From contig JAQMWT010000322.1 of the NCBI GenBank assembly GCA_029834535.1, positions 372,001-436,000 of the forward strand: 64,000 nucleotides of DNA, in the 5' to 3' direction. Of this stretch, positions 52,401 through 63,860 are shown piece by piece. The notes below the pieces were generated by a model, which searched no databases, was not told where the DNA came from, and was given only the letters and a program-made list of their open reading frames with translations. A program made the position numbers and the translations under genes. Position 1 is the stretch's first letter. Each line of letters opens with the position of its first letter. The DNA comes from Chrysophaeum taylorii (Eukaryota > Sar > Pelagophyceae > Pelagomonadales > Pelagomonadaceae).

Positions 52401-55400
52401 TTCTGAAGGCATAAAGAAAGGATGTCCCGTTGGGAGTGCACTTGGCACCGAAATCAGACTTGGCACCGAAATCGGACAAAGTGTCGGCCAATTTGAGAGT
52501 GATAGTGTGGTGGGGGATATTGACGGTCTCGTCGTGGCCGATGTCACGGGTTTGACATCCAACATGCCTGTAGGTGTTTCTGACGGCGTCATTGATGGCA
52601 GCACCATGGGCAACGTGATAGGCGAACCCGAGGGACTGCCAGTCGGATCTGGCGATGGTGCTGCAGTTGGCGAGGCAGATGGCGAGGCAGATGGCGCTTC
52701 ACTACCCCCCGCAGATGGAGCATTTATTGGCACCGAGCTCGAGAATGCAGTTGGTGCTGCGCTCGGTCTTGGAGATGGCGCGCTAATTGAGCCAGACGTG
52801 GGTGTGCTCGTGGGCAGCTCCGTCGGCGCGCTGAATGGCGAACCTGAGAGACTTACGGTCGAAGAAGACGATGGCGCCAGGGTCGGCGAGACCGGCGATA
52901 CCGTCGGCAACGCATTCGGTTCAGGAGCTGGTGTCCTAGTCAAGCTGGACAACGGAGTGCTCGTTGGGAGAGCTGTGGGCAGGCTGATTATTGGGCCAGC
53001 GGGACTTGCATTCGGAGATGGCGATGGTGCCAGGGTTGCTGAGGCAGATGGAGCTAAGGTCAGTCTTGCAGATGGAGCACAAGCTGGTAACGAGCTCGGC
53101 GAGGCAACGAGCTCTACACTAGGTCCCGAAGATGATTCATTAACTGGCACAGAGCTCGGATCGGCACTCGGCGCTGCGCTCGGTCCTGGAGATAGCGCAC
53201 TAGTTGAGCCGAAAGTTGGTGTGCTCGTGGGCATCTCCCCCGGCGTGCCGGTTGGCGAACCTGAGGGACTAACGGTCGAAGACGGCGATGGCGCCGGGAT
53301 CGGCAAGGACGTTCGCACTGCACTCGGTTCAGGAAATGGCGCGCCAGTCGGGCTGGATAGCAGAGTGCTTGCTGGAAGAGCCGTGGGCGTGTTGGTATGC
53401 GAACCCGAGGGACTACCAGTCAGAGCTAACGACGGTTTCCCGGTTGGCAACGTAGACCGGTGTGCGCTCGGTCTGGGAGATGGAGCACTAGTTCGCACAA
53501 AGCTCGACAAGGCAGTCGACAATTTGCTTGGTCCGGAAGATGGCGCAGTACTTGGGCTGGACCAGGGTCTGCTCATGGGCAGCTTCGAAGGTGTGCTTGT
53601 TAGCGAATCTGATGGAGTGACAGTCTGAACTGGCGATGGAAACGCAGTTGGCGAGACCGTCGGCTGAGCAGTCGATCTTGGAGGTGGCGCGCTAGTCGGG
53701 ATGGACAACCGAGTGTTCGTTGGGAGAGCTGTGGGCAGGCTGATTATTGAACCAGCGAGACTGGCAGTTGGAGTTGGCGATGGTGCGAGAGTTGGTGAGG
53801 CAGATGGAGCTATTGCAGATGGAGCACTTTCTGGCACCGAGCTCGGCGAGGTAGTGAGCCTTGCACTCGGTCCCGAAGACGGATTACTAACTGGCACTGA
53901 GCTGGGCGATGCAGTTGGCGCTGCGCTCAGTCCTAGAGATGGCGTACTGGTTGAGCCATACGTGGGTGTGCTCGTGAGCACCTCTGCGGGCGTCCTGGTT
54001 GGTGAACCCGAGGGACTAACAGTCAAAGACGGCGATGGCGCCGGGGTCGGCAAAGCCATCAGCACTGCACTCGGTTCTGGAATTGGCGCGCCAGTCGGGA
54101 TGAATAGCGGAGTGCTTGTTGGGAGAGCTGTGGTCGTGCTGATAGGCGATCTTGAGGGACTACCGGTCGGAGCTGACGACGGCTTCCCGGTTGGCAAGGC
54201 AGAGGGCCCTGAGCTCGGTCTGGTAGATGGAGCACTAGTTCGCAAAGAGCTCGACAAGGCAGTCGGCACCTTGCTAGCTGGCAAGGCAGACGGCACTGCG
54301 CTCGGTCTGGCAGATGGAGCACTAGTTCGCACAGAGCTCGACAAGGGAGTCGGCAAGTTGCTTGGACCTAGAGATAGCGCCGGCGAGGCCGACGGTACTG
54401 CGCTCGGTCTTGCAGATGGAGCAATAGTTCGCACAGACCTTGACAAGGCAGTCGGCGATTTGCTTGGTCCTGGAGATGGCGCTTGCAAGGCAGACGGCAC
54501 TGTGCTTGGTTTGGCAGATGGAGCACTAGTTCGCACATAGCTCAACAAAGCCGTCGGCAATATGCTTGGTCCTGGAGATGGCGCAATAATTGGACTGGAC
54601 CAGGGTCTACTCATGGGCAGCTTTGAGGGTGTGCTTGTTGGCGAATCTGATGGAGTGACAGTCCGAACTGGCGATGGAAACGCAGTCGGCGAGACTGTCG
54701 GGTGAGCCGTCGATCTTGGAGACGGCGCGCTAGTCGGGATGAACAACGGAGTGCTTGTTGGGAGAGCTGTGGGCAGGATGCTAATTGAACCGGAGGGACT
54801 GTCAGTCGGAGCCGGCGATGGCACCAGGGTTGGTGAGACAGATGGAGCTAGGATCGGTCCTGCAGATGGAGCACTATCTGGCACCGAGCTCGGCGATGCA
54901 GTTAGCCGACCCGGTCCCGAAGACGGTGTACTAACTGGCCATGAGCTCGGCGAGGCAGTCGGCGCTGCGCTCGGTCCTAGAGATGGTGTACTAGTTGAGC
55001 CAGACGTGGGTGTTCTCGTGGGCACCTCTGCCGGCGTCTTGGTTGGCAAGCCCGCGGGAATAACGATCAAAGATGGCGATGGCGGCAGGATCGGCAAGGC
55101 CGTCAGCACTGCACTTGGTTCTGGAAATGGCGCACCAGACGGGCTGGATATTGGAATACTCGCTGGTTGAGCTGTGGGCGTGCTGAAAGGTGAACCCGAG
55201 TGACTACCAGTCGGAGCTGTCGACGGCTTCCCGGTTGGCAAGGCAGACGGCCCTGAGCTCTGTCTGGCAGATGGAGTACTAGTTCGCACAGGGCTTGACA
55301 AGGCAGTCGGCAATTTGCTTGGTCCTGGAGATGGCGCAGTACTTTGACTGGACAAGGGTATCCTCGTGCGCAGCTTTGAAGGTGTGCTTGTTGGCGAATC

Positions 55401-58181
55401 TGCAGGAGTGACAGTCTGAACTCGCGATGGAAACGCAGTCGGCGAGACCGTCGGTTGAGCAGTCGATCTTGGAGATGGCGCGCTAGTCAGGCTAGACAAC
55501 GGAGTGTTCGTTGGGAGAGCCGTGGGCAAGCTGATTTGTGAACCAGAGGGACTGCCACTAAGAGCCGGCGATGGCGCTGAGGTTGGTGAGGCAGACGGAG
55601 CTATGCTCGGCACTGCAGGTGGAGCACTAGCTGGCATCGAGCTAAGCGAGGCAGTCAGCCCTGAAGTCGGTTCCGAAGACAGTGGACTAACTGGCGCTGA
55701 GCTCGGCAAGGCAGTCGGCGCTGCGCTTGGTCCTAGAGATGGCGCCTTAGTTGAGCCAGACGTGGGTGTGCTCGATGGCAACCACGTCGGCGTGCTGATT
55801 GGCCAACCCAAGGGACTAACGGTCGATGCTGGCGATGGCACTGAGGTCGGGGAGGCGGTTGGCAAGGCCGTCGGTGCTGCGCTTGGTTCTGGAAATGGCG
55901 CATTAGTCGGGGTGGACAATGGAGACATAGTTGGGAGATCCGTGGGCGTGCTGACAGGGGAATCTGAGGGACTTTCAGTCGGAGCTGGCGACGGCGCCAC
56001 TGTCGGCAAGGCAGACGGCCCTGCGCTCGGTCCTGTAGACGGAGCACCAGTGCGCAGTGAGCTTGACAAGGAAGTCGGCACCGCGTTTGGTCTTGGAGAT
56101 GGCGCGCTACTCGGGCTGGACCAGAGTATATTCGTGGGCAGCTTCGAAGGTGTGCTTGTTGGCGAATCTGATGGGCTGACAGTCGTAACTTGCCATGGCA
56201 ACGCAGTCGGCGAGGCAGTCGGCTGAGAAGTTGATCTTGGAGACGGCGACCTAGTCGGGCTGGACGATAGGGTGCTAGTTGGGAGAGATGTGGGCATGCT
56301 GATAGGTAAACCAATGGGACTGCCACTTGGAGCTGCCGATGGCCCAGTGGATGGCGCTGGACTCGGTCCTGCAGACAGAGCACTAGTTGGTCCTGAGGTT
56401 GGCAACGCAGATGGCGCTACCATCGGGACGGTAGTCGGAGCATTGGTTGGTACGGAACTCGGAATGGCAGTCGGCATTGCTTTTGGTCCTGCAGATGGCG
56501 AACTACTCGAACTAGAAGAGGGTCTACTCGAGGGCAGCTTCGTAGGTGTGTTTGTGGGTGATTCCGCGGGAGTGATCGTCGGAACTGTCGATGGCGACGC
56601 AGTTGGCGATGCCTTCGGCGCAGCAGTCGGTGGCGCATCGGTTGGAGAGATAGATGGCGCTGCGCTCGGTCCTGCAGATGGAGCAACAGTTGGCGCGGAA
56701 CTCGGCAAGGCAGTCGGCAATGCTCTTGGTCCCGGATATGGCGTACTACTCGGGCTGGTCGATGGTCTACTCGAAGGCAGCTTCGTAGAAGTAATTGTCG
56801 GCGAAGGCGAGGGATTGACAGTCGTCGGAACTGGCGATGGCGACGCAGTCGGCGAGGCAGTCTGCGCAGCAGTCGATCTTGGAGATGGCGCCCTAACAGG
56901 GCTGGACGACAGAGTGCTCTTTGGGAGAGCTGTGGGCATGCTGAAAGGCGAACCGGAGGGACTGGCTGTCGGAGCTTGCGATGGCGCCGCAGTTGGCAAG
57001 GCGAGTGGCGCTGGGCTCGGTCCAGCAGATGGAGCACTTATTGGTCCTGAGGTTGGCAAGGCAGATGGCTCTGCCCTTCGTCCGGTAGACAGAGCGATGG
57101 TTGGCACTGAGCTCAGTATCGCAGTCGGAAATGCGCTTGGCTGCGGAGACGGAGCGCTACTCGGGTTGGACAGAGAAGTGCTTATTGGCAGCTCCGTCGG
57201 CGTGCTCGTAGGCGAAAATGTTGGATGAACAGTCGGAGCTCGCGATAATGTCGTGGTCGACGAGGCAGCAGGCGCCGCACTCGGTTCTGGAGATGATGCG
57301 CTAATCGGGCTGGACGACGAGGTGCTCGTTGGGAAAATTGTTGGCGTGCTGCTAGGCGAGCCCGTGGGACTGCCTGTTAGTGCCGGGGTTGGCAATGTAG
57401 TGGGTGCAGCGCCCGGTCCAGGCGATGGCGTCCTTGACGGGCTGATTGATGAATTGCTTGCGTGCAGCGCTGTGGGTGTGTAGATCGGGTAAGGAGAAGG
57501 CCTGCCAGTCGGAGATGGAGATGGCGACGAAGACGGCGATAGAGTTCGCTTCATGCTCGGGCTCGCAATTGGAGTACTGGTTGGCACGGAGCTTAGCAAG
57601 GCACTCGGGGCGACACTCGGTCCAGCCGAGGGAGCACTAACGAGACCGGACGAGGGAGTGTTCTTTGGCAAACCCGAAGGAGTGAAAGTTGGACTCAACG
57701 ATGGCACCGAGGTCGGCGGGGTTCGGCTCTCTGGTGGAGGAGGCTTTCCTCTCCGAATATGAGTGGGGCTGGATGAGGGGCTGCTCGTTGAAAGTGTCAT
57801 GGGCGTGCTGATCGGCAAACCCGAGGGAGTGACAGTTGGACATAACGATGGCACAGAGGTTGGCGGGGTTCGGCTCTCTGGCGGTGGAGGTGGCGGTGGT
57901 GGCGGTGGTGGCGGAGGCTTTTCTCTCCGAGTGTGAGTGGGGCTGGACGAGGAAGGCGTGCTGATCGGCAAACCCGAGGGAGTGACAGTTGGACTTAACG
58001 ATGGCACAGAGGTTGGCGGGGTTCGGCTCTCTGGCGGTGGAGGTGGCGGTGGTGGCGGAGGCTTTTCTCTCCGAGTGTGAGTGGGGCTGGACGAGGAAGG
58101 CGTGCTGATCGGCAAACCCCAGGGAGTGACAGTTGGACTTAACGATGGCACAGAGCTTGGCGGGGTTCGGCTCTCTGGCGG

Positions 58182-58214
<33 letters not shown>

Positions 58215-61200
58215 TGGAGGAGGCTTTTCTCTCCGAGTGTGAGTGGGGCTGGACGAGGAAGGCGTGCTGATCGGCAAACCCGAGGGAGTCACAGTTGGAT
58301 TTAACGATGGCACAGAGGTTGGCGGGGTTCGGCTCTCTGGCGGTGGAGGTGGCGGTGGTGGCGGTGGTGGCGGAGGCTTTTCTCTCCGAGTGTGAGTGGG
58401 GCTGGACGAGGAAGGCGTGCTGATCGGCAAACCCGAGGGAGTGACAGTTGGACTTAACGATGGCACAGAGGTTGGCGGGGTTCGGCTCTCTGGCGGTGGA
58501 GGTGGCGGTGGTGGCGGTGGTGGCGGAGGCTTTTCTCTCCGAGTGTGAGTGGGGCTGGACGAGGAAGGCGTGCTGATCGGCAAACCCGAGGGAGTGACAG
58601 TTGGACTTAACGATGGCACAGAGGTTGGCGGGGTTCGGCTCTCTGGCGGTGGAGGTGGCGGTGGTGGCGGTGGTGGCGGAGGCTTTTCTCTCCGAGTGTG
58701 AGTGGGGCTGGACGAGGAAGGCGTGCTGATCGGCAAACCCGAGGGAGTGACAGTTGGACTTAACGATGGCACAGAGGTTGGCGGGGTTCGGCTCTCTGGC
58801 GGTGGAGGTGGCGGTGGTGGCGGTGGTGGCGGAGGCTTTTCTCTCCGAGTGTGAGTGGGGCTGGACGAGGAAGGCGTGCTGATCGGCAAACCCGAGGGAG
58901 TGACAGTTGGACTTAACGATGGCACAGAGGTTGGCGGGGTTCGGCTCTCTGGCGGTGGAGGTGGCGGTGGTGGCGGTGGTGGCGGAGGCTTTTCTCTCCG
59001 AGTATGAGTAGGGCCGGACAAGAGACTACTCGTTGGAAGTGTCATGGGCGCGCTGATCTTCAAACCCGAGGGAGTGACAGCTGGACTTAGCGATGGCACC
59101 GAGGTCGGCGGGGTTCGGCTCTCTGGTGGCGGAGGTGGCGGTGGTGGCGGAGGCTTTTCTCTCCGAGTGTGAGTGGGGCTGGACGAGGAACTGCTCGTTG
59201 GAAATGCCATGGGCGTGCTGATCGGCAAACCCGAGGGAGTGACAGTTGGACTTAGCGATGGCACCGAGGTCGGCGGGGTTCGGCTCTCTGGTGGCGGAGG
59301 TGGCGGTGGTGGCCGAGGCTTTTCTCTCCGAGTGTGAGTAGGGCTGGACGAGGAACTGCTCGTTGGAAGTGTCATGGGCGTGCTGACCTTCAAACCCGAG
59401 GGAGTGACAGTTGGACTTAGCGATGGCACCGAGGTCGGCGGGGTTCGGCTCTCTGGTGGCGGTGGTGGCGGAGGTGGCGGAAGCTTTTCTCTCCGAGTGT
59501 GAGTGGGGCTAGGTGATGGGCAACTCGTCGGTACTGCCATGGGCGTGCTGCTCGGCGAAATTGAAGGACCGATGGTCGGTGCTGGCGACGGCATCGAGGT
59601 CGATGAGTCTGTCGGCTCGGATGCGGGCGTGATGATTGGCGAATTTGAGGGACTGATGAGCAGTGATGGCGACGGCAGCGAGGTCGGTGAGTCAGTTGGC
59701 TCGGCTGTGGGCGTGCCGACTGGTGACCTCGTGGGGCTGCTCGTTGGTGGTGTCGACGGCAACGAGGTCGGTGAGTCAGTCGGCTCGGCTATGGGCGTGA
59801 TGATTGGCGAATCTGAGGGACTGCTTGTCGGAGCAGGCGAAGGCAGCAAGATCGGTGAATCTGTCGGCTCCCATGTGAGCGTGCTGACTGGTGACCACGT
59901 GGGGCTGCTTGTCGGTGCTGTCGACGGCAGCGAGGTCGGTGAGTCAGTCGGCTCGGCTATGGGCGTGATGATTGGCGAATTTGAGGGACTGCTTGTCGGA
60001 GCAGGCGAAGGCAGCAAGGTCGGTGAATCTGTCGGTTCGGATGTGAGCGTGCCGATTGGTGACCTCGTGGGGCTGCTCGTCGGTGGTGTCGACGGCAACA
60101 AGATCGGTGAGTCTGTCGACTCGGATGTGGGTGTGCTGACTGGTGACCTCGTGGGGCTGCTCATCGGCGCTGGCGACGGCAGCGAAGTCGGTGAGTCTGT
60201 CGGCTCGGCCGTGGGCGTGATGATTGGCGACCTTGTGGGGCTGCTTGTCGGAGCAGGCGACGGCAGCAAGGTCGGTGAATCTGTCGGCTCAGCCACGGGC
60301 GTGCCGACTGGTGACCTCGCAGGACTGATCGTCGGTGCTGGCGACGGCAGCGAGGTCGATGAGTCTGTCGGCTCGGATGTGGGCGTGATGATTGGCGAAT
60401 TTGAAGGACTGATGAGCAGTGATGGCGACGGCAGCAAGGTCGGTGAATCTGTCGGCTTGCTGACTGGTGACCTCGTGGGGCTGCTCGTCGGTGGTGTCGA
60501 CGGCAACGAGGTCAGTGAGTCAGTCGGCTCGGCTATGGGCGTGATGATGGGCGAATCTGAGGGACTGCTTGTCGGAGCAGGCGAAGGCAGCAAGGTCGGT
60601 GAATCTGTCGGCTCCCATGTGAGCGTGCTGACTGGTGACCTCGTGGGGCTGCTTGTCGGTGCTGTCGACGGCAGCGAGGTCGGTGAGTCAGTCGGCTCGG
60701 CTATGGGCGTGATGATTGGCGAATTTGAGGGACTGCTTGTCGGAGCAGGCGAAGGCAGCAAGGTCGGTGAATCTGTCGGCTCGGATGTGAGCGTGCCGAT
60801 TGGTGACCTCGTGGGGCTGCTCGTCGGTGGTGTCGACGGCAACAAGGTCGGTGAGTCTGTCGACTCGGATGTGGGTGTGCTGACTGGTGACCTCGTGGGG
60901 CTGCTCATCGGCGCTGGCGACGGCAGCGAAGTCGGTGAGTCTGTCGGCTCGGCCGTGGGCGTGATGATTGGCGACCTTGTGGGGCTGCTTGTCGGAGCAG
61001 GCGACGGCAGCAAGGTCGGTGAATCTGTCGGCTCAGCCGTGGGCGTGCCGACTGGTGACCTCGCGGGGCTGCTTGTTGGAGCAGGCGACGGCAGCAAGGT
61101 CGGTGAATCTGTCGGCTCAGATGTGGGCGTGCTGACTGGTGACCTCGTGGGGCTGCTTGTCGGAGCTGGCATTGGCACTGCAGTGGGAGAGGCCCTCAAT

Positions 61201-62396
61201 ACAGCACTCGGCTCTTGAAACGGAATCGAAGATGGGATCTGCGAGGGCACCAACGTAGGCATCCACACAGGCACCTTGGTTGGTGACGACGATGGAGCTA
61301 GAGAAGCAGGCAGTTGGGTCGAAGGGAAGGCGCTCCGCATGCCAATTGTCAAACTCGAGGGAATGGCGGCCGGGTTCCCACTCGGCTTGGGTAGAGGAAG
61401 GGTTGATGGAACTTGCGACGGATTTGATGTCGGGATTCGTAAGGGCATCATTGTTGGCAACGCAATCGGCTGCATTGCGGGCGTCGATGATGGTTGGCTG
61501 GAGGGTGTGGCAGTAGGCTCGTGGTTTAGTGAGCTCGAAGGCATGGCGGTTGGATTCCAACCCGGCTTCGACATGGGAACGGAGGATGGAGCGAGCGTTG
61601 GTATCGACGTCGGGATCGGAAAGGGCAGCAACGTAGGAAAGATGGTCGGGTGAGCCTGGGGCTCCGTGGATGGTAGGTTCGAGGGGACGACGCTCGGTGG
61701 GGTGGTTGAAGAAGACGTCGGGCCCGGGGTAGGTGTGCTCATGGGCAGTGTTGAGCTGGGGCCGCGCGACAGTACGGCCGAGGGGCTCAAGTTGGGCGGG
61801 AATGAAGGCAGCGACGAGGGGCTGATTGCGAGCTGAGATGATGACGTGCCCGTTGGCTGGCAGGTGAAGATGGTTTCGGTCGCGTCTATCTGTTGTTCCA
61901 AACGACGCATGGCGACGATGGGAAGCCGGTCTTCATGGTACCCACCTCGGCGGACTGGAAGCCCATCCGAGGGGAATCCCGGCGAAATCAAGGTCATCCC
62001 GTCGTTGTCATAGTCACCAACAGTCCCTTCGGTCAGATTTCCAAGTTGCCACGATATCTCGCTTGGGAAGACTCCATCTGTGACAGTGATTACGTACGGA
62101 CCAGGCGCGTCGCAATGGATGCACACCGGCTGCGTCCCTTCGTAGCCAAAGGACAGCGTACCCTGTTCCACCTCGCAACTCGAACAAGCCAAGTTCTTGA
62201 TCGTGAAGCACGCCCCGTTCCAACCGTCGCCCCAGGTGTCGTACATTTCAAAGTTGATCAGGGTCCCATCGCAGGTCAACTCGTTCGAAAACGTCGTCGC
62301 GCAATCGTTGGCGTCGTAATAGAAAGAAGGGTAGTAATCGCCTTCATAGGCCTCCTCGCCTGCGGGGAGCTGACAGCTCAACTCGAAATCAGGATT
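46492..62396 (-). CDS. Giant REJ/GPS multi-pass surface protein, paralogue B
   Basis: About 5,200 aa in three placed exons: 62396-49313 (5' limit uncertain), 49195-48996 and 48909-46492. Intron 1 (117 bp, 49312-49196, GC-AG) and intron 2 (86 bp, 48995-48910, GT-AG) sit exactly where they do in paralogue A; exon 2 is 200 nt in both. The plan is the same: CDGTLINFEMYDTWGDGWNG domain (about 62290-62050), PST region (about 61900-51450), REJ domain (about 51370-50560), GPS-like Cys cluster (CAMWSDGRW ... CDCTISNSQ, 49730-49630), about seven helices and an acidic Ser-rich tail. B is longer because of three extra expansions: a 744-bp internal duplication, a polyproline array of 153-bp units, and a SPSTPS run. 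The membrane half is nearly identical to A, the mucin half is not, so selection or conversion acts on the former. A possible signal-peptide exon (MIAMLVNVLYVVGES, ATG 62449) lies just upstream. Confidence 0.75.
51770..51990 (-). repeat. 15-bp coding tandem repeat (SPSTP/SPSSP run)
   Basis: Unit CTTGGGCTCGGCGAG or CTTGGGCTCGGCGTG on the plus strand, about ten copies, coding SPSSP/SPSTP. Near-perfect copies indicate recent slippage. Paralogue A has only two or three degenerate copies at the same place (32,755-32,790). Confidence 0.85.
57700..59510 (-). repeat. 153-bp tandem array coding polyproline plus a THTRREK linker
   Basis: About twelve units, each coding P(8-16)-ESRTPPTSVPSLSPTVTPSG-linker-THTRREK. 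Units starting at 58381, 58534, 58687 and 58840 are exactly 153 bp apart and almost identical; outer units vary in the number of Pro codons. Absent from paralogue A. Confidence 0.9.
59740..61220 (-). repeat. 744-bp in-frame internal duplication in paralogue B
   Basis: The stretch around 59917 (GCTGTCGACGGCAGCGAGG...) recurs at 60661, an offset of 744 bp (248 codons). The match extends through most of 59740-60340 and 60480-61080 with few changes. The smaller beat inside is about 90 bp (TDSPTLLPSPAPTSSPTRSP). Confidence 0.8.
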
Positions 62397-62562
62397 CTAC
62401 ACCGCGACTCGCCCACGACGTATAAAACGTTCACCAGCATGGCGATCATCCCCGAGCGTCACGCCGAAAGCACGGCTGGCAAAACCAAGGGATACATTCC
62501 TTAACCCGCACGAAACTTCGGTTGTGCGGCATGGTAAAAAATAGAACGGAAACAAGTGCAGG

Positions 62563-62897
62563 CCAGTAAGTTCACCTAGTCCCAATATCTAACCCTAGTA
62601 AGTTCACCTGGTCCCAGTAAGTTCACCTGGTCAGTTAGTTCACTTAGTCCCAATCTCTAACCCGGCGTAAACCCACTCGTGCTCACACCCACTCACCCCA
62701 CTCTCCTTTGAGCTCGTCGCTCTCACCCCCGCCAATCCAAGCTGCTTTGATCCGCACGCGCCGCCAACCTTTGAGTTTGAGTTTCCAAAAAACCTCAGTA
62801 AGTTCACCTGGTCCCAGTAAGTTCACTTGGTCACTCAGTTCACCTAGTCCCGATGTCTAGACCCAGTAAGTTCACCTGGTCCCAGTAAGTTCACCTA
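62563..62897. repeat. 19-bp minisatellite, two blocks
   Basis: Unit AGTAAGTTCACCTGGTCCC. Block 1 is at 62563-62660 and block 2 at 62795-62897, with variant units (CACCTAGTCCCAATCTCTAACCC) between and a unique stretch of about 130 bp separating them. It ends about 75 bp from the helicase fragment, so it may be part of that transposon's end. Confidence 0.85.
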
Positions 62898-62969
62898 CAG
62901 TGCGCGTGTAGACGCCGGGTGGGGGCTTATCGGTATTGCGCAGCACGTGTGGGGTAGGGTGGAGTCGTC

Positions 62970-63225
62970 GACTCAGAAGAGCATATCCTCGGGGTTGCCG
63001 ATCGACAGAGAGCCACGTAGAGCTGGACGTGACAGAAGACGGGCTTGGGCAAGAGGACGCCGACCTCGCGGGGCGTCTGGCCCTGGCTCTTGTTGATCGA
63101 TTGGCGTCTGCGGGCCTTAAGGGACACAGGTTGGAGGTGCCTCGGTGACAACGACACGATCGATCATGTATCTGGTACCGTTGCAGTGGCCGTGCGACGG
63201 GTCGAGGTTGCGAAGACTTTAAGCT
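62970..63225 (-). mobile_element. Broken Helitron/PIF1-type helicase fragment
   Basis: On the minus strand one frame reads LRNLDPSHGHCNGTRYMIDRVVVTEAPP, and another, just downstream, reads INKSQGQTPREVGVLLPKPVFCHVQLYVALCR. These are the last conserved blocks of the SF1 helicase found in Helitrons (family: 'LRNLdp..GLCNGTR' and 'TINKSQGQTl..VGvyLp.PvFsHGQLYVALSR'). The two blocks lie in different frames and the canonical HGQLYVALSR is eroded, so it is a relic. No replication-initiator part is in the window. Confidence 0.75.
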
Positions 63226-63529
63226 CGCGATCAAAATCAGCATGTCGTTGGTTGTCAGGGAGTTCAAAACTCGACTCTTGAGAGCGAGGCGTCGTCTTCC
63301 GACCCAACCTAGTCGGCCGAAAAGAACTCCGACGCCTCGTCTCCGGGAAAAAAAGGCCGCGGTCATGCGCGCGTTGTCAGCATCGACAACATCGTTTCGA
63401 CGGGGCGTGAGAATGGCGCGCCGAAAGAGCCGCCGCGGGTCGTGGAAACAGTCTGCGAGGTCGCCGTAGACGGCTTGAGGATCAATGTCTGGCTCGTGCG
63501 CCTACCTGATCCTTACCCTGAATCGGGGG

Positions 63530-63860
63530 GCTAACTAACTAACTTCGGACCTCCCCCGGGCATGGGAGCCAGGCTGGGCCGGCAGTAGCCGGTCCAGGAT
63601 CACAGAGCAAAAATCACACAGTTGGGGTAGAAGCTTGGGATGAAAGTGCATGGATGGCGGACCGCCACTGCGCGCGGTCTTGTGCGAGGTCGTGCCACGA
63701 GTTGAAGGGGATGTCGCATTTCCGGAGTGCCTTGGCGAGCGACCTCCCGTACGTCATCTGCGGAGCCCCCGGTGGGCGCTTGGAGCGGACCCAAGACGAG
63801 AGCATCTTGCGAGGGAGTCGGGAGAAAACAAAATTTAAAGACAACAAACCCACCCACATC
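63530..63860 (-). mobile_element. 3' end of a non-LTR retrotransposon (LINE)
   Basis: On the minus strand 63859-63614 codes RLPRKMLSSWVRSKRPPGAPQMTYGRSLAKALRKCDIPFNSWHDLAQDRAQWRSAIH, the typical C-terminus of LINE ORF2 ('GRP..ty...l...L.......w..lAqDR..WR'). A short 3' UTR follows (63613-63550) ending in a GTTAGTTAG tail at about 63530-63545. Reverse transcriptase proper is missing: 5' of this the sequence changes to a C-rich repeat, so the copy is 5'-truncated. Confidence 0.8.

Noticed and set aside
59503-61218. 571-codon plus-strand frame inside paralogue B
   Set aside because: Mirror of the TDSPTLLPSPAP repeats; it ends where the repeat ends.
57700-61220. CRISPR-like or regulatory array
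   Set aside because: Units are contiguous and coding, without unique spacers; these are protein repeats in a eukaryotic gene.
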